The notes under the pieces: model-generated | Told to the model about the DNA's origin: nothing | The model's input: the letters and a program-made list of their open reading frames with translations, nothing else | Databases searched by the model: none | Program-made: the position numbers and the translations under genes | Assembly (NCBI RefSeq): GCF_029873635.1 | Contig: NC_080419.1 | Location: 80,460,931-80,524,930, forward strand | DNA: 64,000 nt | Source of the DNA: Malania oleifera | Lineage: Eukaryota; Streptophyta; Magnoliopsida; Santalales; Ximeniaceae | Direction of reading: 5' to 3' | Shown: positions 1-11,600 of the stretch, one piece after another | Position numbering within the stretch: the stretch's first letter is position 1 | Layout of the letters: every line of letters starts with the position of its first letter

Positions 1-44
1 GGTAAAACATGTGAGAGCTGATTTTGAAGCTAGAGAGCCAAACA
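1..44 (+). mobile_element. Ty3-Gypsy RNase H fragment at window edge (first duplicate copy)
   Basis: This piece is identical to 7271-7314. It encodes the end of an RNase H-like segment (LVVKHVRADFEAREPNM), typical of plant Gypsy polyproteins. The window therefore opens inside an already duplicated block. More of the Gypsy fragment must lie to the left. Confidence 0.75.
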
Positions 45-544
45 TGTGGAAGAATTCATGTAAATGCTATAGGAGAGATCAAGAGCGACAAGGGAAGAAA
101 AATTGACATGAGAAAGAGGAAGATTATGGCCGAGGGAACAACCACTCAAGAGCAACGTGGATAAGTAAGGGAGGATGTTCATTGCCTGAAGCCATTTATT
201 AGATGCCCAGCTAAGATTGACAAAGATCATGTCAAGGGATTCAATTGAGCAGAGATTAGAAATCCATCTTACGTCATCTGTAACGTACAAATCGTAATTC
301 CTTCCAAGATCAAGATAATGCAAGCTTGAAAGATTCCCAAGTTAAGGAGGAATGGGGCCCACAAATCCCGCAGAAGAAAGGTTAAGATAAGCGAGATTGG
401 GGAGGGAACCAAAGAATTGTGGAATCTGAAGTCCCTAAAAATCATTGAGACTCAAGTCCAGTTGCTGAAGATGTTTCAATTGCAGCAAAGAGCCGCTTAT
501 GTTCCCACCCAAACAAGACCTTATGTATGCAGCAGAAAATGACC

Positions 545-598
<54 letters not shown>

Positions 599-701
599 CA
601 ATAGGGGATGGATAGAATATTGGATTGGAGAGGTTGAGATGGATGACATGGCCAGTGGTGTTGTGGCAGCAAACTCCTGTCCACTTGCAGCAATCTTCAC
701 C
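36..701 (-). pseudogene. RLP (LRR receptor-like protein) 5' coding fragment, copy 1
   Basis: The minus strand matches the intact RLP gene at about 41010-41640. It retains the cysteine-pair cap region (EDCCKWTGVCCHNTTGHVIH) and the first LRRs (LLQLKHLQQLDLSLNDF, DDVRWISNLCSIESLDM). The reading frame is broken between the segments, and an AAT-repeat expansion interrupts it near 546-597. On its 5' side the gene is cut at 701/702 by the Copia-I LTR. On its 3' side it is cut near 36-44, where it joins Gypsy sequence. All LRRs beyond roughly residue 260 are missing, as are the transmembrane segment and tail. It cannot make a receptor. It is duplicated at 7306-8004 with very few substitutions. Confidence 0.9.
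546..597. repeat. (AAT)n microsatellite inside the RLP fragment, copy 1
   Basis: About 17 AAT triplets sit where the intact RLP gene has a short ATC-rich stretch encoding aspartates (around 41532-41560). On the minus strand the run reads as poly-tyrosine. The duplicate at 7816-7900 has 11 more triplets. Confidence 0.95.
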
Positions 702-1072
702 TGTTGTTTTTTTTTTTTTTTGTCCCACATTGGTAGAATACTTCCACCTTAGTATAAAAGGTGGTTTTGAATTTTTTATATTATTTGTCCCACATTGGAG
801 AGAAGTGTTTTTTAGACTTGAGGTTGAAGCTATATAAAGAGCTCAACTCTTCATTTGTAAAACACACCTCCAAGTTGTACTTTGTCAAGAAGTAGTGAAT
901 TGATCATCGGCGCCCGAGGACGTAGGTAATTCTATACCGAATCTCGTTAATTTCTTGTCTTTTTTTTGGTATTGCTTTATTATTAGTTTCTGCATTGCTT
1001 TAATTTCTTTTATATTCAATAGCAATAGTTGTAGTATTGGCGTTTGGCACAAGTGGGGTGCCTGGCACAACA
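702..1072 (+). repeat. 5' LTR of Copia-I copy 1
   Basis: 371 bp, TG...CA. It contains a 15-T run near its start, two TTGTCCCACATTGG-like direct repeats, and a TATATAAAGAGC TATA-like box near 832. It is essentially identical to the LTR at 8005-8375 but clearly different from its own 3' LTR. Confidence 0.9.
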
Positions 1073-1074
1073 AT

Positions 1075-1086
1075 TGGTATCAGAGC
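1075..1086 (+). promoter_or_regulatory. Primer-binding site of Copia-I copy 1
   Basis: TGGTATCAGAGC, complementary to the 3' end of plant initiator Met-tRNA, lies two bases after the LTR. The same site is at 8378-8389 in copy 2. Confidence 0.9.
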
Positions 1087-1323
1087 TAGGTTGAATAGTG
1101 TTGATACGGAGGTGTTCCTCTGTTAGGATCCTTGATTCCACATTTGACGCCTAAGAAAGACCTTGTCTAAGCGAGTGCTCAAATACCATTGCGGCTCAGT
1201 CGCACCCTGGAGGTCGGCCTGGTCAAAGCGGAATTTCATAGGATAAAACTGAGTAGACACTGTTGGTACATACTATTCACCCTAGGCCTTTTGTTTTGTT
1301 GGTTGCTATTGAATATATAGAAG

Positions 1324-4300
1324 ATGACAGAAACTAGTGCAGCAGTAGAAGAAACTTTGTCCACACAAACTCCAACCCCTTTGGCTTCGACATCATCATC
1401 GAAGACAATAGCTAATGCTCGGTTTGAGGTGGAGAAATTTGATGGTACCAATAATTTTGGTATATGGCAATGTGGGGTAATGAACATCTTGTATCAACAA
1501 GAACTAGATATTGCTTTGGATGATAAACTGGTAGATATGGGTGACAGAGATTGAGAAAATATCAATTGTCAGGCATGTGGTACGATTCGTCTGTGTCTCC
1601 CCAAAAATTAGAAATATTGTGTTATGAGGGAGACATCTGCAAAGAAATTGTGGAAGACATTGGAAGATATATTTATGACCAAGAGTCTGGAAAATTGGCT
1701 CTATTTGAAAAAGAAATTGTTTCGCTTCCAGTATCAACCAGGTGTTTCGATTAATAACCACATAAATGCTTTCAATAAAATTTTGGCTGATTTGTTAAAT
1801 TTGGATGAAAAGGTGAAAGATGAGGATAAAGCCATACTGTTACTGAATTCTCTCCCAGATGAGTATGAACATTTGACCACCACTTTGTTGTATGGGAAAG
1901 ATAAAGTTACTTATGATGCTGTTTGTACTGCATTGATTAGTACTGAATACAGAAAGAAGGATAAGAGGGTCCATAAGGAAACAGCAGAAGCACTAACAAT
2001 AAGGGGACGTTCTTAGAGTCGTATGCCTAGAAGGAAGAGTAAATCTCATGGGAGGAGTAAATCTTGTGAGAGACCTGCTAAAGATGAATGCACCTTTTGT
2101 CGTGAGAGAGGGCATTGGAAGAAAGACTGCACTAAATTACAGCAGAAAAATAAGGGCAAAGCACATTCTAATGCCAATATAGCCAATGATGATGGAAGTG
2201 AGTCAGATTTTTCTCTTATTGGAACATCTTCGTCACATTATTTTGGCGAGTGGATTTTGGATTCTGGTTGTTCCTATCACATGTATCCCAATAGGGAATG
2301 ATTTTATAATTTTGAAGAATTAGATGGTGGGGTTGTTTTTATGGGAAATGATAATACATGTAAAACAATTGGAATAGGATCAATACAGTTGAAATGTCAA
2401 GATGGAACTATTAAGACCTTGACTGATGTTAGGTATGTTCCAAGCCTAAAGAAGAATTTGATTTCATTGGATGCCTTAGAATCTAAAGGGTTTACTATCA
2501 CTTTGAAAGATGGAACCTTAAAGATTAAATCAAGTGCACTAGTGGTGACGAAAGGAATAAGGAAAAATAACTTGTACTATTTAGAAGGTAGTACAGTTAT
2601 GGGCTTAGCAATTATTGTTTCTGAGAAAGATGCAGGTTCAGTTACAACCAAGTTATGGCATATGCGATTAGCACATGTAGGAGAAAAATCTTTGCAACAA
2701 TTAGCTAAGCGAGGTTTGTTAAAGGGTGCAAAGGTGTGCAAACTTGAATTTTTTGAGCATTGCATTCTGGGAAAACAAACCAGAGTGAAATTTGACACAA
2801 CAAATCACCAAAATGAAGGTATTCTAGACTACATCCATACAGATGTATGGGGGCCCACAAAAAGCGCTTCATTGGGTGGTATGCATTATTTTGTCACATT
2901 TGTTGATGATTTTTCCAGAAGAGTTTGTGTGTATTCTACGAAGCATAAAAATGAAGTGTGTGATATTTTCCTTAAGTGGAAAAAATTAGTTGAAACTCAA
3001 ACTGCTAAAAAGATTAAACGGCTCAGATCGGATAATGGTGGTGAATACACGAGTGACCCGTTTATGAAGGTATGTCAGGATGAAGGTATTGCTCGACACT
3101 TCACAGTTCGAAATACACCACAGTAGAATGGGGTGGCAGAGTGCATGAATCAGACTTTGCTGGAGAAAGTTTGATGTATGTTGTCTAATGCTGGGTTAGA
3201 CAAAAGGTATTGGGCTGAGGCTGTTAGATATGCGTGTCATCTTGTCAATCATCTACCATCATCTGCAATAGGGGGAAAAACACCCTATGAGGTATGGTAT
3301 GGAAAGCCTGCTAGTGATTATGATTCTTTACATGTATTTGGTACTATGACTTATTATCAAGTTAAAGAATCTAAGTTGGATCCAAGGGCCAAGAAAGCAA
3401 TATTCTTGGGGATAAGTGCAGGAGTCAAAGGATACCGTCTTTGATGTCTAGAGATGAAAAAAATGATTTTAAGTAGAGATGTAACTTTTGATGAACTTGC
3501 GATGATGAAGAAAACAATACGCAAGGAGTCACGTGTTGAAGAGAAGACCCGTGGTACTCAACAACAGGTGGAGGTTGAGACAATTTTGGGAAACCCAGTG
3601 AGAAATGAGACTACACAAGGTAACTCTCCAGTTACGGTGGGGAATAGTGTTCAAGGAGAGGAGATTTCAATTCGAGAATCTTCACAGCAACAAGAATCAA
3701 TTTTTTCTCAAAGGCCAAGACAAGAAATTCGAAAACCTGCTCTGTATATTGATATGGTGGCCTATGCACTTCTAGTTGTGGATGATAATGATTCTTACAC
3801 TTTTAAAGAAGCAATGAGGAACTCTAAATTAGACAAGTGGAAAAAAGCAATGGATGAAGAAATGCTGTCTCTTCATCAAATCAGACTTAGGAGCTAGCCC
3901 AGCTGGCTAAGGGTAAGAAAGCAATTGGTTGTAAATGAGTTTACGTAAAGAAAGAAGGATTTCCAGATGCAAATAATGTTCTCTTCAAAGCTAGATTGGT
4001 AGCTAAGGGATACGCATAGAAGGAAGGCATTGATTATAAAGAGGTATTTTCTCCAATCGTTAAACATTCTTCCATTCGAATTTTGTTGGCTTTGGTAGCA
4101 TAATTTGATGTTGAACTAGTCCAACTAGATGTAAAAACTGCATTTTTACATGGTGATTTGGAAGAGGAAATCTATGTGACTCAGTTAGATGGATTTTAGG
4201 TTGCTGGAAAAGAAAATTGGATATGTAAACTGGGTAAATCGTTGTATGGTTTGAAACAGTCTCCAAGACAGTGGTACAAACGATTTCATCAGTTTATGAT

Positions 4301-5355
4301 GGGTTAGAAGTACATTAGAAATAAACATGATCATTGTGTTTATTTTCGCAGACTACAAAATGGATCTTTTATATATTTACTCTTGTATGTTGATGATATG
4401 TTGATAGCTTCAAAGAATAGGGAAGAAATCAACAAGTTGAAAAGTCAGTTAAATCAAGAGTTTGAGATGAAAGATCTTGGTGAAGCAAAGAAGATACTTA
4501 GCATGGAGATTCGCAGAGACAGAATGAGTGGAAGAGTTAGTTTGTCTCAAAAACAGTATTTGAAGAAGGTAGTATAGAGTTTTGGCATGTCTGAGCAGTC
4601 AAAACCAATAAGCACTCCTCTTGCTCCTCATTTCAAAGTTAGTGCTACTTTATCTCCTAAATCAGATGAGGAACGTGTCACAGGTTCCTTATGCAAGTGA
4701 TGTTGGTAGTCTGATGTATGCAATGGTTTGCACTAGACCCGATATTTCACAAGCTGTTAGTATGGTGAGCAGGTATATGCATGATCTGGGTAAAGGACAT
4801 TGGCAAGCTGTGAAATAGATTTTGAGATATATTATGAATACGATTGATATTGGTATAGTATTTGAGAAAAATAATACTATTGGTCAACGTGTTGTTGGAT
4901 ATGTGGATTCGGATTTTGCAGGTGATTTGGATAAACGTCGATCAACTACTGGATATATTTTTACATTTGCTAATGGTCCAGTGAGTTGGAGGTCTACCTT
5001 ATAGTCTACCATTGCTTTGTCTACAACAGAAGCAGAGTATATGGCAGCTTCAGAGGCTGTTAAAGAAGCTATTTGATTCCAGGGTTTACTTGAAAATTTG
5101 GGAGTTGTTCAGAAGCACATGGTTGTATTCTATGATTGCCATAGTGCTATTCACTTGGCAAAGAACCAAGTCTACCATGCATGAACGAAGCACATAGACG
5201 TTTGGTTTCATTTTATGTGGGATATTATTGATGGAGGGAAGATACTTCTTCAGAAGATTGCTACAACTGAAAATCTCGCACATATGTTGACCAAGATTGT
5301 GACAACAATCAAGTTCAAACATTGTTTGGACTTGATCAATGTCCTGCAAGTCTGA
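1324..5355 (+). pseudogene. Copia gag-pol polyprotein, degenerate (Copia-I copy 1)
   Basis: The reading starts MTETSAAVEETLS. Domains in order are gag, a CCHC zinc knuckle (CTFCRERGHWKKDC, about 2092-2133), an aspartic protease motif (LDSGCSYHM), a GAG-preintegrase HHCC region (about 2650-2790), an integrase core (HTDVWGP, SDNGGEY), reverse transcriptase (DVKTAFLHGDLEEEIY, YVDDM) and RNase H. Stops break the frame at 1552, 1612, 2014, 2299, 3124, 3172 and 3442. A one-base loss near 3885 shifts it, and more stops follow. Most stops differ from the expected codon by one C-to-T or G-to-A change. The domain order with integrase before RT is diagnostic of Copia. A Tork-type lineage is likely but not proven. 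Not functional. Confidence 0.92.
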
Positions 5356-5442
5356 ATAATTTTGGAAGGCGCCAATGATGTGGAACTGCAGAAAATGTTG
5401 GTGACTGAAAAATTTGTTGAATTTATCGTCAAGATGGAGATT

Positions 5443-5806
5443 TGTTGTTTTTGTCCCACATTGGTAGAATACTTCCCATCTTAGTATAAAATGTTGTTTT
5501 GAATTTTTTATATTATTTGTCCCACATTGGAGAGAAGTGTTTTTTAAACTTGAAGTTGAAACTATATAAAGAGCTAAACTCTTCATTTGTAAAATACACT
5601 TCAAAGTTGTACTTTGTCAATAAGTAGTGGATTGATCATCGGCGCCCGAGGACGTAGTTAATTTTATACCGAACCTCATAAATTTATTGTCTTGTTCTTT
5701 TTATTTCTTTATTATTAGTTTTTGCATTGCTTTAATTTCTTATATATATTCAATAGCAATAGTTGTAGTATTGGTGTTTGGCACAAGTGGGGTGCCTGGC
5801 ACAACA
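5443..5806 (+). repeat. 3' LTR of Copia-I copy 1
   Basis: 364 bp, TG...CA, preceded by a purine-rich AAGATGGAGATT tract. It differs from the 5' LTR at many places (for example around 5470-5500 and 5640-5700), as expected if it came from a different Copia-I insertion. Confidence 0.9.
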
Positions 5807-7314
5807 TACTGTTGAACGAACCAAGATAATCGATGAGGTGGTAACCAAACTCTTGAAAACTAACTTTATTAGGGAAGTTAGCTACCTAGAATGGCTTAGC
5901 AAAGTAGTACTAGTAAAGAAGTCAAACGGCAAGTGGTGGACCTGCATTGACTTCATGGATTTGAAAAAAACATATCCCAAGGATAGCTTCCCTCTTCCAT
6001 GAATTTTTCAGCTGGTAGATTCGGTCATGCAATCCTAAGTTTAATAGATGCATACTCAGGCTACAATCAAATCCACATGCATCCGTAAGACGAAAGGAAA
6101 ACTTCTTTCATCATAGAAAAATGGTTGTAATGCTATGGTGTAATGTCATTTATCTTAAAAAATGCAGAAGCAACTTACTAGTGGCTGATGAATAAGATTT
6201 TCAAGGATCACTTGGGGAATACTACGGAGGCTTATGTGGATGACATGCGGGTGAAAAGTTTAAAATCTGATGATCATGTAAGGGGATTTGGGAAGAACAT
6301 TTGAACTGCTACATAAGTACGTGGTGAGGTTGAATCCAACCAAATGTACATTCGGTGTTTCAGTAGGAAAATTCTTGGGATTCATGGTGATCCACAGAGG
6401 GATAGAATTGAATCTTGATAAAATACAGGCTTTGATGGAGATGCATGCCCTATAGACTAAGAAAGAAGTGCAAATTCTAATGAGAAGGGTTGAATCTTTG
6501 AGCATATTTGTCTCTAACTCTAGAGATAAATGTTTTCCATTCTTCCAGGCACTATGCAAGGTAGGGAAGTTTCAATGGGGTGAAAAGAAAGATAAAGCCT
6601 TTACATAGCTAAAGTAGTACCTTGGCTCTCCACCCCTCTTGACCAAGGCAGGTACTGGAGAAGACTTATACTTGTATCTAGCTTTTACACGTTGTACAGT
6701 GAGTTCAACACTTGTCCGAGAAGAAAACAGGCAGCACAAACCTATATACTACACCAACAAGGTGCTACGACGGGCAAAGATATACTACTCACCAGCAAAG
6801 AAGGCTTCTTTTGGGGTTCTTTGTACAACTAGCAAACTGAGGCCTTACATTCGAGCACACAAAGTCACCATATTAACCAACATGCCTTTAAGACAAACCC
6901 TCCAATGATCAGAGATATCAGGAAGGATGATGAAGTGGTTAGTCGAATTAGGAGAATTTGACATCCTTTAAAAGCCAAGGCCCGCAATCAAAGCCCAAGT
7001 TCTAGTTGATTTTATCGTTGAGCAAACCATTGGAAAATTGGAAGATATAGAAGTTTGGGTGCTGCATGTGGACGAATCTTCGAATGGAACGGTAGGGGGA
7101 GCAGGTTTGATCCCTACATCCTTAGAAGGATTTGAGGTGTAGTATGCACTACGGTTGAAAATCACAATGACAAATAATGATGCAGAGTATGAAACCTTAT
7201 TGGTAAGGTTGCGGCTCTCAATGTAACTTGAGGTGAGAAAGCTCCAAGTTTTAAGTGACTCCCAGCTAGTGGTAAAACATGTGAGAGCTGATTTTGAAGC
7301 TAGAGAGCCAAACA
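5807..7314 (+). mobile_element. Ty3-Gypsy pol fragment (RT to second RNase H), degenerate
   Basis: The plus strand reads as Gypsy reverse transcriptase: EVVTKLLKTNFIREVSY, then VLVKKSNGKWWTCIDF and AYVDDM near 6230. The RNase H part follows (YYTNKVLRRAKIYYSPAKKA), and then an additional RNase H-like domain ending LSDSQLVVKHVRADFEAREP. Two RNase H-like units in a row suggest the Tat/Ogre branch. Many stops are present (for example 6001, 6907, 7141), as are frameshifts. It starts exactly at the Copia-I LTR end and fuses into RLP sequence near 7306-7320. It has no LTRs of its own here. Confidence 0.85.
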
Positions 7315-7814
7315 TGTGGAAGAATTCATGTAAATGCTATAGGAGAGATCAAGAGCGACAAGGGAAGAAAAATTGACATGAGAAAGAGGAAGATTATGGC
7401 CGAGGGAACAACCACTCAAGAGCAACGTGGATAAGTAAGGGAGGATGTTCATTGCCTGAAGCCATTTATTAGATGCCCAGCTAAGATTGACAAAGATCAT
7501 GTCAAGGGATTCAATTGAGCAGAGATTAGAAATCCATCTTACGTCATCTGTAACGTACAAATCGTAATTCCTTCCAAGATCAAGATAATGCAAGCTTGAA
7601 AGATTCCCAAGTTAAGGAGGAATGGGGCCCACAAATCCCGCAAAAGAAAGGTTAAGATAAGCGAGATTGGGGAGGGAACCAAAGAATTGTGGAATCTGAA
7701 GTCCCTAAAAATCATTGAGACTCAAGTCCAGTTGCTAAAGATGTTTCAATTGCAGCAAAGAGCCGCTTATGTTCCCACCCAAACAAGACCTTATGTATGC
7801 AGCAGAAAATGACC

Positions 7815-7901
<87 letters not shown>

Positions 7902-8004
7902 CAATAGGGGATGGATAGAATATTGGATTGGAGAGGTTGAGATGGATGACATGGCCAGTGGTGTTGTGGCAGCAAACTCCTGTCCACTTGCAGCAATCTT
8001 CACC
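7306..8004 (-). pseudogene. RLP 5' coding fragment, copy 2 (3' side of the Copia-I insertion)
   Basis: Same sequence as 36-701 with about two substitutions and an expanded AAT run. Its other half continues beyond Copia-I at 26730-26892. Both sides carry TCACC (8000-8004 and 26730-26734), so Copia-I inserted directly into this gene copy. The intact paralogue shows the uninterrupted site at about 41637-41645. The fragment is truncated on its 3' side by the Gypsy junction near 7306-7320. Confidence 0.92.
7816..7900. repeat. (AAT)n microsatellite, expanded copy 2
   Basis: About 28 AAT triplets, 33 bp longer than the copy at 546-597. This is the main length difference between otherwise nearly identical duplicate segments. 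Confidence 0.95.
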
Positions 8005-8375
8005 TGTTGTTTTTTTTTTTTTTTGTCCCACATTGGTAGAATACTTCCACCTTAGTATAAAAGGTGGTTTTGAATTTTTTATATTATTTGTCCCACATTG
8101 GAGAGAAGTGTTTTTTAGACTTGAGGTTGAAGCTATATAAAGAGCTCAACTCTTCATTTGTAAAACACACCTCCAAGTTGTACTTTGTCAAGAAGTAGTG
8201 AATTGATCATCGGCGCCCGAGGACGTAGGTAATTCTATACCGAATCTCGTTAATTTCTTGTCTTTTTTTTGGTATTGCTTTATTATTAGTTTCTGCATTG
8301 CTTTAATTTCTTTTATATTCAATAGCAATAGTTGTAGTATTGGCGTTTGGCACAAGTGGGGTGCCTGGCACAACA
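8005..8375 (+). repeat. 5' LTR of Copia-I copy 2
   Basis: 371 bp, aligned base for base with 702-1072. Primer-binding site follows at 8378-8389. Confidence 0.9.
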
Positions 8376-8626
8376 ATTGGTATCAGAGCTAGGTTGAATA
8401 GTGTTGATACGGAGGTGTTCCTCTGTTAGGATCCTTGATTCCACATTTGACGCCTAAGAAAGACCTTGTCTAAGCGAGTGCTCAAATACCATTGCGGCTC
8501 AGTCGCACCCTGGAGGTCGGCCTGGTCAAAGCGGAATTTCATAGGATAAAACTGAGTAGACACTGTTGGTATATACTATTCACCCTAGGCCTTTTGTTTT
8601 GTTGGTTGCTATTGAATATATAGAAG

Positions 8627-11600
8627 ATGACAGAAACTAGTGCAGCAGTAGAAGAAACTTTGTCCACACAAACTCCAACCCCTTTGGCTTCGACATCATC
8701 ATCGAAGACAATAGCTAATGCTCGGTTTGAGGTGGAGAAATTTGATGGTACCAATAATTTTGGTATATGGCAATGTGGGGTAATGAACATCTTGTATCAA
8801 CAAGAACTAGATATTGCTTTGGATGATAAACTGGTAGATATGGGTGACAGAGATTGAGAAAATATCAATTGTCAGGCATGTGGTACGATTCGTCTGTGTC
8901 TCCCCAAAAATTAGAAATATTGTGTTATGAGGGAGACATCTGCAAAGAAATTGTGGAAGACATTGGAAGATATATTTATGACCAAGAGTCTGGAAAATTG
9001 GCTCTATTTGAAAAAGAAATTGTTTCGCTTCCAGTATCAACCAGGTATTTCGATTAATGACCACATAAATGCTTTCAATAAAATTTTGGCTGATTTGTTA
9101 AATTTGGATGAAAAGGTGAAAGATGAGGATAAAGCCATACTGTTACTGAATTCTCTCCCAGATGAGTATGAACATTTGACCACCACTTTGTTGTATGGGA
9201 AAGATAAAGTTACTTATGATGCTGTTTGTACTGCATTGATTAGTACTGAATGCAGAAAGAAGGATCAGAGGGTCCATAAGGAAATAGCAGAAGCACTAAC
9301 AATAGGACGTTCTCAAAGTCATATGCTTGGAAGGAAGAGTAAATCTCATGGGAGGAGTAAATCTCATGGGAGACCTGCTAAAGATGAATGCGCCTTTTGT
9401 CGTGAGAGAGGGCATTGGAAGAAAGATTGTCCTAAATTACAGCAGAAGAATAAGGGTAAAGCACATTCTAATGCCAATATAGCCAATGATGATGGAAGTG
9501 AGTCAGATTTTTCTCTTGTTGGAACATCTTCGTCACATTATATTGGTGAGTGGATTTTGGATTCTGGTTGTTCCTATCACATGTGTCCCAATAGGGAATG
9601 GTTTTCTAATTTTGAAGAATTAGATGGTGGGGTTGTTTTTATGGGAAATGATAATACTTGTAAAACAACTGGAATAGGATCAATATAGTTGAAACGTCAA
9701 GATGGAACTATTAAGACCTTGACTGATGTTAGGTATGTTCCAAGCCTAAAGAAGAATCTGATTTCATTGGGTGCCTTAGAATCTAAGGGTTCACTATCAC
9801 TTTGAAAGATGGAACCTTAAAGATTAAATCAGGTGCGCTGGTGGTGATGAAAGGAATAAGGAAAAATAACTTGTATTATTTACAAGGAAGTACAGTTATT
9901 GGCTCAGCAGCTGTTGTTTCTGAGAAAGATGCGGGTTCAGATACAACCAAGTTATGGCATATGCGATTAGCACATATAGGGGAAAAATCTTTGCAACAAT
10001 TAGCTAAGCGAGGTTTGTTAAAAGGTGCAAAGGTGTGCAAACTTGAATTTTGTGAGCATTGCATTCTGGGAAAACAAACTGGAGTGAAATTTGGCACCGC
10101 AATCCACCAGACTGAAGGTATTTTAGACTACATCCATACAGATGTATGGGGGCCCACAAAAACGGCTTCGTTGGGTGGTATGCATTATTTTGTCACTTTT
10201 GTTGATGATTTTTCTAGAAGAGTTTGGGTGTGTTCTATGAAGCATAAAAATGAAGTGTGTGATAATTCCCTTAAGTGGAAAAAATTAGATGAAACTCAAA
10301 CTAGAAAAAAGATTAAACGGCTCAGATCAGATAATGGTGGTGAATACACAAGTGACCCATTTATGAAGGTATGTCAGGATGAAGGTATTGCTCGACACTT
10401 CACAGTTCGAAATACACCACAGCAGAATGGGGTGGCAAAGCACATGAATCGGACTTTACTGGAGAAAGTTCGATGTATGTTGTCTAATGCTGGGTTAGAC
10501 AAAAGGTTTTGGGCTGAGGCTGTTAAATATGCGTATCATCTCATCAATCGTCTACCATCATTTGCAATAGGGGGAAAAACACCCTATGAGGCATGGTCTG
10601 GAAAGCCTGCTAGTGATTATGATTCTTTACATGTATTTGGTACTATGGCTTATTATCATGTTAAAGAATCTAAGTTGGACCCAAGAGCCAAGAAAGCAAT
10701 ATTCTTGGGGATAAGTGCAGGAGTCAAAGGATACTGCCTTTGGTGTCTAGAGAAGAAAAAAATGATTTTAAGTAGAGATGTAAATTTTGATGAACTTGCG
10801 ATGATGAAGAAAACAATACGCAAGGAGTCATGAGTTAAAGAGAAGACCCGTGGTACTCAACAATAGGTGTAGGTTGAGACAATTTTGGGAAACCCAGTGA
10901 GAAATGAGACTACACAAGTTAACTCTCCAGTTATGGTGGGGAAGAGTGTACAAGAAGAGGAGATTTCAATTCGAGAATCTTCACAGCAACAAGAATCAAT
11001 TGTTTCTCAAAGGCCAAGACGAGAAATTCGAAAACCTGCTCGGTATACTAATATGGTGGCCTATGCACTTCCAGTTGTGGATGATAATGTTCCTTACACT
11101 TTCAAAGAAGTAATGAGGAACTTTGAATCAGACAAGTGGAGAAAAGCAATGGATGAAGAAATGCAGTCTCTTCATCAGAATTAGACTTGGGAGCTAGCCC
11201 AATTGCCTAAGGGTAAGAAAGCAATTGGTTGTAATTGGGTTTATGTAAAGGATTTCCAGGTGCAAATAATGTTTGCTTCAAAGCTAGATTGGTAGCTAAG
11301 GGCTACGCATAGAAGGAAGGCATTGATTATAATGAGGTATTTTCTCTAGTTGTTAAACATTCTTCCATTCGAATTTTATTGGCTTTGGTAGCACAATTTG
11401 ATCTTGAACTAGTTCAATTCGATGTAAAAACTACATTTTTACATGGTGATTTGGAAGAGGAAATCTATATGACTCAGCTAGATGGATTTCAGGTTGTTGG
11501 AAAAGAAAATTGGGTATGTAAACTGCGTAAATCGTTCTACGGTTTAAAACAGTCTCCAAGACAGTGGTACAAACGTTTTCATCAGTTTATGATGGGTTAA

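Larger units (their letters stand above)
702..5806 (+). mobile_element. Copia-I LTR retrotransposon, copy 1 (recombinant, 5.1 kb)
   Basis: The element starts TG and ends CA. It has a 5' LTR at 702-1072, a Met-tRNA-type primer-binding site at 1075-1086 (TGGTATCAGAGC), a purine tract just before 5443, and a 3' LTR at 5443-5806. Left of it is RLP sequence (TCACC before 702). Right of it is Gypsy pol (TACTG after 5806), so the flanks carry no target duplication. Its first roughly 1.3-1.9 kb are nearly identical to copy 2 (8005 onwards), but the rest differs by several percent, including the 3' LTR. It is therefore a mosaic of two Copia-I insertions. Confidence 0.9.
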
